Below are positions 56,479 to 64,000 of a stretch of DNA of 64,000 bases, in pieces. The DNA is taken from the NCBI RefSeq assembly GCF_007655135.1, contig NC_045131.1, forward strand, positions 682,001-746,000, written 5' to 3'. Position numbers and translations under genes: made by a program. The notes beneath the pieces are model-generated. The model worked only from the letters and a program-made list of their open reading frames with translations, was not told the DNA's origin and made no database searches. Source of the DNA: Punica granatum. Taxonomy: Eukaryota; Streptophyta; Magnoliopsida; Myrtales; Lythraceae. The stretch's first letter is position 1; every line of letters begins with the position of its first letter.

Positions 56479-59400
56479 ATAGAGTTGCGGAACACTGTTC
56501 ATCATGTGGGCATATTAATATTTTTAGACGCGTCCTATTGAAATAAAAAAAAAAAAGTTGAAGTATTATGAATATATTAATGGAGTCATGGACGGTGCTG
56601 GAGAAGAGGAGTTGCTGTGCGCTGACTGTTCTTCATCAATGGGAGCAGTCAAACTTTTTGAATTAAGATCGGGAAGAAGAAGCGTCTGCCTAACTAGAAG
56701 AAGAATTTTCAGTTGCCTTTGCTTTCATTTCAGATGTAAATTCATTAAATTCGTGAGCTTAGAAATTTGAAGTGCTCTCTGCTCCATTTTGTTCTATTGG
56801 GTTCCTGTGTAAATTTGTGTATATTTAATGATGGGAGGCATATGAAAGTGGGGAATCTTTGTAGTGATGCATACCCTTGAAAAGGTATCCCCATGTGATA
56901 AACGTTCTGCTTAAGACGGGACCGACCAATTTTATAAATTCTGAAAATGAGATGGAGGCTTTTGCATCTTTCGAACTACACAACTTCAAGAGTCCGAGTC
57001 GATTTAGGAAAGAGGTACGAGATTGAATTGCGATTTATGTATGCTTATTGAATCACGGTCGATTCATGAATTCATAAGTGACAAATAATGCAATGTATAA
57101 ACAAAAATCTAATATCTTCATGTATATGATCTGATCACCTATAACTTACAATGGATGGATACTCATTCGTAAAGGCCAGAGCCCAAAATGATTCCACTTG
57201 GGTGAAGGTTTAGAAATGGATGCAACATTTTCGTTGCAGGATATCATTGTGTCAGTTGACTTGGAAATTCAGGTTTGGTCTCTTATATATTGCTGTCTGC
57301 AAGTGCAATTGCAAATGCGCAAGGACAGAGCTGAGAAGGCATAGGCAATGGAGTCATTGGCAGGGGCAACAAGTGACAATGGTGACAGATGGTAGTGGAC
57401 AGTTTGGTGGAGAAATCTTATATTGGATACGGAGTCTATATATAGACAATCTTAACAGCTTATTTTCTATAGAGATGCGTTGTAATTAAAGATGATTGTT
57501 CCCTATTTACCGAAAAAAAAGGTTCTATTTAAGAAATGTCTCGACTTCAAATCACTTGGATGGAGAAAATTCACGCTGGAAAAATTTTACTCTTCAATGA
57601 AAAGACCCAGCTCGAACTGGATTAGTTGGGGGACTGCCATCAATGGATTTCCGGATACCAAAATACATATCGAAAAAAAAAATGAATATGGCTTTCTACC
57701 GGGAAAAAGAGAGAGAATATGGCTAGGTTTTTGTACGTAGAGGCAGTGGTATAAAAGGTGTCAATGGACATTTCGAGCCCCGTCCCAATTGATCGTTCAT
57801 CTGGAGAAACTATTTCTCGCCAGTATGTCCTTTCTTGGTAGGAAATGGATATGATCAACATCATCAACGATATAAGAATAGTAATGGGCCTTAGATGAAT
57901 CCGGCAAACTCCAATATATCAAACTATGACATGGTGGAGGGCTCAACTCAAGCCCAGTAATGTCATCTTCATGCAATAAGTCTCTGAAGCTAGCCCATAA
58001 TTAATCAACATAATCCATAACCTAGCCAGCTGTATGCGGATCTCAATTGGTTCAATAATATATGTATATGTATATTTATATATATATGTATTCATATTTT
58101 GGCCACGTTCAATAAACTATATTCACTGCCAAAGGTTTGTGCCACATATTATTATTATTGTATATGTAAGCCCATAATTATACATGCACGGCAAGTTTTA
58201 TAAAGTATATATTCCATATCCCACACAAAATCTTGTGCGTGTATATGTAATTAGTGATGGTGATCAAACGAATTTATCCCATAGAATGAGAAAATTGATC
58301 ATGCACGTCAAAAATAATTTGGCACTTAATTATTTATGTGCCAAGCCCATGCATCCAGTTGAGCATAAACATACAGACCCTCATACATATTTGCAGTCTT
58401 CACAGATCGTCCCTCTCTCTATTTAACAAATATATATTAGATTTGTAAAGCAGCTTTAATTCTCATGCTTCAACTTCTTTTTTCGGTGTGAATCTTAGTA
58501 TCCGGAAGCCTAATTAGACTATGATTAATCTAGTCGAGCGGGTCGGCCCTATAAAATTCTCCCTGCATGGATTGATGCTTCAACTTCTTTATTAGGCATA
58601 CATATATATAGTATATGACAATGAAATAACAAATAGAAAATTTCTTCAGTCAAACGACATGGCAACCAACTAAAAAATCCAGGAGAGTCATTTAGAACTA
58701 CAGCTACGGCTGCTGAATGAAGTTGGTTTGTTGTAAGTCCCAGCTCTACAATACAATATCTACATAAGTTTTGTTGTTTGTCATACAGAAACATATAACG
58801 TATCCATATATTCATGCTTCCATATAAATTTTTATATATATATATACATCTACATATTTACGCCCGCACAGAGACAGCATATATATGAAGATCTTCCTTC
58901 CACTTCTTCGCATTTTTTGCACCACCAAGAACTACATATATTCAGCAAACATACGATGTGCTGTGGCTGGCGTCTCTAATGATGTTTCTCCGTCACGTCA
59001 TAACAGTAGGCAGGTTCCAGGACAGGCAGCAGCACAGGATTATTAAGGAGACCAGTGATGACCGTTAAAGCTCGATCGCGATATATCGAGTGTTCCAGAG
59101 AACTCCATGAGGTTGGGTGAGGTTGGTATGATGCATGATCAATGGTGAAGAGAAAGCTATCATATTGCAGCTCGAAACCCCTTAAGGGGTATGTGAAGTA
59201 ACAAATTAAGAAGGAGGCAATCCACATCATTCATAGATGCATCATCATGCTACTTTGTTGGCACGAGTAGTTAAGCAAAGGCTCGGACACCCAAGGTGTC
59301 GAAACACGTACGTTCATTCCCAGCCCCTTTGGTTTAAGTTTTCCTGGGAAATTATCTTCTCTTTTGGCTTTCTGTACTTTCCAACTACTTTTCCATCTCT

Positions 59401-61264
59401 GCTTCTTAATTGTCAGTGTAAATACAGCGGAAAAACAATTTGCTTCTTGTTATTTTGAACGATTGAGTTTCCTAAGGGCTAAAGCAGATGTACTCTATAC
59501 CATTTAGAGATAGCTTTGAGGAAGTACTAGAAAATTGGAAGCATTCACGTACAGCTAGCAACACTGCAGTCATTGATCGATCACGCAAGGTATACGATAT
59601 GCACGGAATGATGAGCTCAGTGAAGGATAGGGCCCTACTTATAGCTGAAATTTATATTTTGGATACATTGAATTGAGCTTGTATGTTAGTAGGATAGGAC
59701 CCCTTTCTTCTGAAAAGGCCCACATTTATAGGAGAATGAATGCAGCACTTGCTATGTGCTAGTACAGCTGAAGTCATTACTTGGACATTTCAAGCTGTGG
59801 TAGAAGCACTGCACTGTAAATAATTAAGCGAGAAGGAATGCTGCAACAATTTTTCCTCTTTTTTTTTTTGGGGCCAATGATGCACAAGTTCCTTCTTTTT
59901 TTCTTTTTCTTTTCTGAAGATAATTCAACAATGCTGCAATAAGTTCAATAAAGGACGATACTCTTAACTAATTAATTAGCTAAAATTTACTACTTAGAGC
60001 ACAAAAAGAAAATGTACAGTGATTACTTATTTGAATTCGCAACTGATCTTAATTAAGTAACACCCTCAACTAGCTAGTAACACATAAAACTCAAGTTCTT
60101 AGCAAACTAACTAGTTCAGCCGATAAACAACTTGAATTTTAATGAGCTAGTGAGTTGTTGAGCATCACAGGCCAAAATGTCTCACTATATATTAAATGAC
60201 ATATCCATTGAATATATTTCTCGAAAAGAGAAACTCTTATTTCATATGAATAATTTGAACTTACGTAAAGACAGACAATACCACATCCAAGAGAATTTGC
60301 GGAAAATCAAGAGAGGAAGAAATTATATATATATATATATATTATATATCTTTTTACCGTGGGATATGGGTTGAAGTTTGAAAAAGAAAACTAATAAAAC
60401 TACAAGAAGGAACACTTAAGCTGGATTAGGACGTCCCTCCATCTCCAAAGAGCAACGAATTAAGACAGAAATTTTCGGATATATAGTAAAATAATTATGG
60501 CTAATTGATTAATTAATGACACACATACATACCGTACTAGGAGCCACAGTCACATTATTTCTATATATAGGTGACATAACCGGCCTAAAAGTGACTTATC
60601 AATATTATATTTATAGAAAATAAATATTTCCTAATTTGTTTGATGCATGGAATACCAATTAGGCAAAGACTAATGATCCTCTTTCCGAGTTATAATTAAT
60701 AATGAACTTATTAGCCTACCGAAAAGAAAAAAAAAAGTGAACTTATTAGCCTACAGAAAATAATGAACTTATTATCTCGGGCATCCTATATATATAATGA
60801 CCAAACGTCTTTGTTAAACAAAAACCTGAATCCTGAGTCTCTGCTGACCGACCTAGCTAGCTAGCTAGCTAGCTTGTATTCCAAATAATATGAAATGAAT
60901 TATGAGTTTCAAATATAACTATGCATATAATATCTGAGCTTATATATGATACAAATTCCGGATTAATTATGCGAAGACCGCCTGTAACCGAAAAAAAAAA
61001 AAAGTATAAGGAGACTGGCTCTATTCCCTCTCGTCCTCCCACTGTTGACAAGCTACTTTTAATTTGGAGAGGGAAGTGCAGGCAGGCACCTGCGTGCGTG
61101 GAATGATAAAAGAAATTGGGTCAATAATAAATAGAAGTGTTGGATGCAAGGAGCTTCTCCTTCTTTTGGCGAAAAAGAGGCAAAAAAGAACAAAAAAAAG
61201 AAAAAGGTACATTTCTCTCTCAAAGTAGCTCTCATTGATCAGAGCCGCATTACTCATCCCCATC
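56479..61264. other. Gene-free intergenic stretch between AOC and the TCP gene
   Basis: AT-rich with TA runs (about 58067-58090, 58830-58846, 60325-60341), a GCTA tetramer array (60853-60873) and A-runs. Open frames near 56558, 57220, 57492, 58976 and 59488 show no family resemblance. The last 200 bp should hold the TCP promoter and leader. I saw no microRNA hairpin with a known mature sequence. Confidence 0.55.
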
Positions 61265-62383
61265 ATGTTTGCTCCTAACGACAACAACAGCAGCAGCAAC
61301 ATCAACAACTGGCCGGTCAAGCTGAGCCCCAATCTCCAACCCTTTGTTCCCCCACCTTCCTCCTCCTCTCCTCCTGCTTGTTCATCCCATCCCTTCCCTC
61401 CTTTCAGTTACAACCACCAAGATCCGCTTACACATGATCATCAGTTCCTGCTGCTCAACCATGAAACTCTATCTAACAACAATTACATGGGTCCTTTCCA
61501 TGAAAACAGCCCGAATTTCGCAATTTTCAGCTCATCGTCATTTCCTCCACCGCCGAACGCAGCTCAAGCTGCAAAGAAAGACAGGCACAGCAAGATCTGC
61601 ACGGCGCAGGGAGTGAGGGACCGGAGGGTGAGGCTGTCCATAGGCATTGCCCGGGAGTTCTTCGATCTCCAGGACATGCTTGGGTTCGACAAGGCCAGCC
61701 AAACCCTAGAGTGGCTCCTCACCAAGTCCAAGAGAGCCATCAAGGAGGCTGCTAGGGCTAAGGAGCAGCAGACAGGGAGAGCAGGAGCAGCAGCTTACCC
61801 TGCGGGGTCAGAAAAAGAAGCAGCAGCAGATGACTCGAAGGGATCATCATCAGATCTAACTATTTCTAAGGAGGAGATGCCACAAGAAGAAGTGCTTAAT
61901 AATATTCATGAGCTGATTCGGGGGAAAGATGAGGACTCTTGGGCAAATGCTAGGGCAAGGGACAGGGGGCGAGCGAAAAGAGAGAAGACTTACTGCTGTG
62001 TGAGCCCTAACAGCAATGGCGTTGTAGTGCACCATCACCAATCGATTAGGGATCACTCAAATTCAAGTTCGTCGAGCCAATTAGTCAAACCTAGTCAATA
62101 TCATCTTTACTCGTCATTAGCTCCTCCTAACAGCAATGGTGTTGTATTGCACCATCACCAATCGATTAGGGATCACTCCAATTCAAGTTCGTCAAGCCAA
62201 TTAGTCAAACCTAGTCAACATCATCTTTACTCATCATTAGCTCCTCCTGGTGGCGACGACCTTCCTCCACTGAACACTGAAGACAGCAAGAAGAATGACT
62301 TCTCCCTTCCGGCCCAAAATTGGGACATCAACTACAACTCAATGGTCCTGCAGCCATCAAGCTTCGGAGAGCCATACATATGA
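61265..62383 (+). CDS. TCP transcription factor, class II CYC/TB1 clade (BRC1/BRC2-like)
   Basis: DNA-binding bHLH-like TCP factor; this clade (TB1, BRC1/TCP18, BRC2/TCP12, CYC) represses axillary bud growth or shapes floral symmetry. One exon, 372 aa, starting at MFAPNDNN; an upstream in-frame Met at 61235 is less likely. The TCP domain lies at about residues 103-162: [20 protein letters not shown] (basic region), [20 protein letters not shown] (helix 1), then [16 protein letters not shown] (helix 2). A short Arg-rich R domain ([14 protein letters not shown], about 228-241) marks the CYC/TB1 group. The N-terminus is Ser/Pro/Asn-rich. After the R domain comes a tandem 40-residue repeat rich in His and Ser. 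Closest named orthologue not determined. Confidence 0.93.
   Translation: MFAPNDNNSSSNINNWPVKLSPNLQPFVPPPSSSSPPACSSHPFPPFSYNHQDPLTHDHQFLLLNHETLSNNNYMGPFHENSPNFAIFSSSSFPPPPNAAQAAKKDRHSKICTAQGVRDRRVRLSIGIAREFFDLQDMLGFDKASQTLEWLLTKSKRAIKEAARAKEQQTGRAGAAAYPAGSEKEAAADDSKGSSSDLTISKEEMPQEEVLNNIHELIRGKDEDSWANARARDRGRAKREKTYCCVSPNSNGVVVHHHQSIRDHSNSSSSSQLVKPSQYHLYSSLAPPNSNGVVLHHHQSIRDHSNSSSSSQLVKPSQHHLYSSLAPPGGDDLPPLNTEDSKKNDFSLPAQNWDINYNSMVLQPSSFGEPYI
62006..62245 (+). repeat. Tandem in-frame 120-bp duplication in the TCP gene
   Basis: Units 62006-62125 and 62126-62245 each encode 40 residues starting PNSNGVV and ending LYSSLAP. Only a few bases differ (for example V/L after NGVV, Y/H near the end), so the duplication is recent. 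It lies outside the TCP and R domains. Confidence 0.97.
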
Positions 62384-64000
62384 CATGTTATGTCTGCAGC
62401 TATCTCCTGAAACTGGTGTATGTATGATCATTCCAATTACAGGGAAAAACGACCCTTAATTAGTCTATCAGTCTCTCTTAATTAGTACTCTTTATCAGCA
62501 TTAATTAGTATTTTACTTTTAATGCAACAGCTGATATTCTGAGGAACTTCTTGTTCCCTTCCAGAAGCTTTTATATCCATCAATGACAAAGTATTAGCTG
62601 ACATGCATCTACTAATTGGATGTATGCAACTTAGGGCTTTCAGGGTGCAGGTTTTCCTCCTTTCTCAGTTTCCATGTATGTGTTATATATTAAGTCTTAA
62701 TTGCGTATTGAATTATGATGCTGCAACTGCGTGTTTTTACGCATCAGAGCTATATGTATATAGATATGTATGTACTAATGATTGATGTCTACTTCAGAAT
62801 CTCATAAATAAATCAATTATCTATATCTTATTAAGTTGTGCATATTTTAATTGGACCAATTTTGTATGAGATGGAATGGCAACGATTGTGTTGTTGATTT
62901 TATATCAAAAGCATACACATATGAAAATTGTATTTATATGCATGGGAGTATACATTCTGCCTAAACTGTTAATTAAAATGGATGTTACAGTGCAAATGTC
63001 GTAATTAATTTAATTGGTATAAATTCATATATAAATTCATGACATTTGCAACTTGAAAGTAAGTACTTCCAACTGAAACTAAACCGATGTTGGTGCTATA
63101 TATAAGGGGGGGAAAAACAAAAAAAAAAGAAGGAAAAGAAGGCAGCCTTCAATGGAGGGATTTCGTCAGTAAATATCATGCATGGTTTGTGCAAGAAACC
63201 CCTAGCTAACTAAAGGTTTTCATCAAGACCCGGTTGCAATATATTTCATTGAAGCAAATTGTTATGATTATTGAAGGCATTCATAATTAACTATATACTA
63301 AAATTGGTTTTGAATTTGTTTTCACCCGAAAAGGATGATTGAGGTTTGAATAATCAGGAGAGGGCCACTTGTTCCCTCCGGGGATTAATTCATGAGAAAC
63401 TCAAGATTTGAACTCAATCTAGCTAGTTAAATAGCACATAGCTGGACAAGGGGACACATCTCTTCTATATCTATTGCTTTACATGTGAAGAAAGGAGAAA
63501 CACGACGAGGAAAAAAAGAAGGGAGATGAATTATTGAATATCTATTAATGTTTATCGTTATATATAGATTGGTCAATTTATGTTCGTCTTTTGTTAATCT
63601 GTGGCTATATATCATATGTTATTGAAGATATATGCGGCTTTGAATTATGAAGACTCATACACATTTGGGAGCTGGAACCTTATATATACTTGTATTCATT
63701 GGCACCATACATATGTTGGCTACTAGGTGTGGATCTAAACTTTGAAGAATTAGTCAGAAAGAATTCAAAATACATTATTAAAAATATCAGAGTACGATCT
63801 TATTTCCTATAGAATTAAACACTTCATATATATTCATTTAAAAGTAGTCCGAAATTTCATTGGAAAAATACAAAAAAAAGGTTGTAAAGGGTTATCTGAA
63901 ATCAAATCTATATTTACATCTATATCTATATTCTATTTCTATATATAAACTAAAATTGACTTGATGTAGCTAATAAATGCAAATACTACTCTAATCATTA
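62384..64000. other. TCP 3' flank, no further gene seen
   Basis: 3'UTR and AT-rich intergenic DNA to the window end. Short open frames at 62603-62785 and 63427-63615 show no recognisable protein. Confidence 0.55.

Noticed and set aside
57492..57740. 82-codon open frame that recalls organelle-type protein
   Set aside because: Checked from memory against plastid products such as cemA and ycf4 without a match; a possible organelle insertion could not be supported.

Overview
The window is nuclear DNA from a flowering plant, most likely a rosid eudicot. The evidence is many-exon genes with GT-AG introns, AT-rich intergenic DNA, small foldback elements, a miniature LTR retrotransposon, and plant-only genes for cytokinin hydroxylation, jasmonate synthesis and TCP control. 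I cannot name the species; Myrtales would be only a guess. Exon joins were placed by eye. For every complete spliced gene the exon lengths add up to a whole number of codons.

Layout: 1-2499 (-) is a cytokinin trans-hydroxylase P450 of the CYP735A type, whose last codons lie outside the window. 2500-8526 is gene-free and holds two foldback elements. 8527-26378 (-) is a complete 48-exon SWEETIE-type HEAT-repeat gene (2359 codons). 26379-29509 is intergenic. 29510-33433 (+) is a complete 15-exon CCT6 chaperonin zeta gene.

From about 30597 to 41865 lies a head-to-tail segmental duplication of two units of about 5.6 kb. Unit A holds the 3' two-thirds of intact CCT6 and a broken CMC1-like gene (-). 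Unit B holds a broken, 5'-truncated CCT6 copy and an intact CMC1-like twin-CX9C gene (-, 90 aa). One gene of each pair has therefore been kept, in opposite units. Unit B also carries a 549-bp TRIM retrotransposon, and unit A shows the matching empty site.

43279-44597 (+) is a 14-3-3 gene with a probable 5'UTR intron. 45311-47775 (-) is a plastid-targeted DUF2854-like membrane protein. 49379-50586 (+) is a plant-specific protein I do not recognise. 50587-55288 is intergenic and repeat-rich. 55289-56342 (-) is allene oxide cyclase. 56343-61264 is intergenic. 61265-62383 (+) is a TCP factor of the CYC/TB1 (BRC1/BRC2) type with a tandem in-frame 40-residue repeat. The rest is 3' flank.

The genes do not form one pathway. 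Most are housekeeping (CCT6, CMC1, 14-3-3) or developmental and hormonal (CYP735A, AOC, TCP, SWEETIE). I found no tRNA, rRNA, CRISPR or viral gene.
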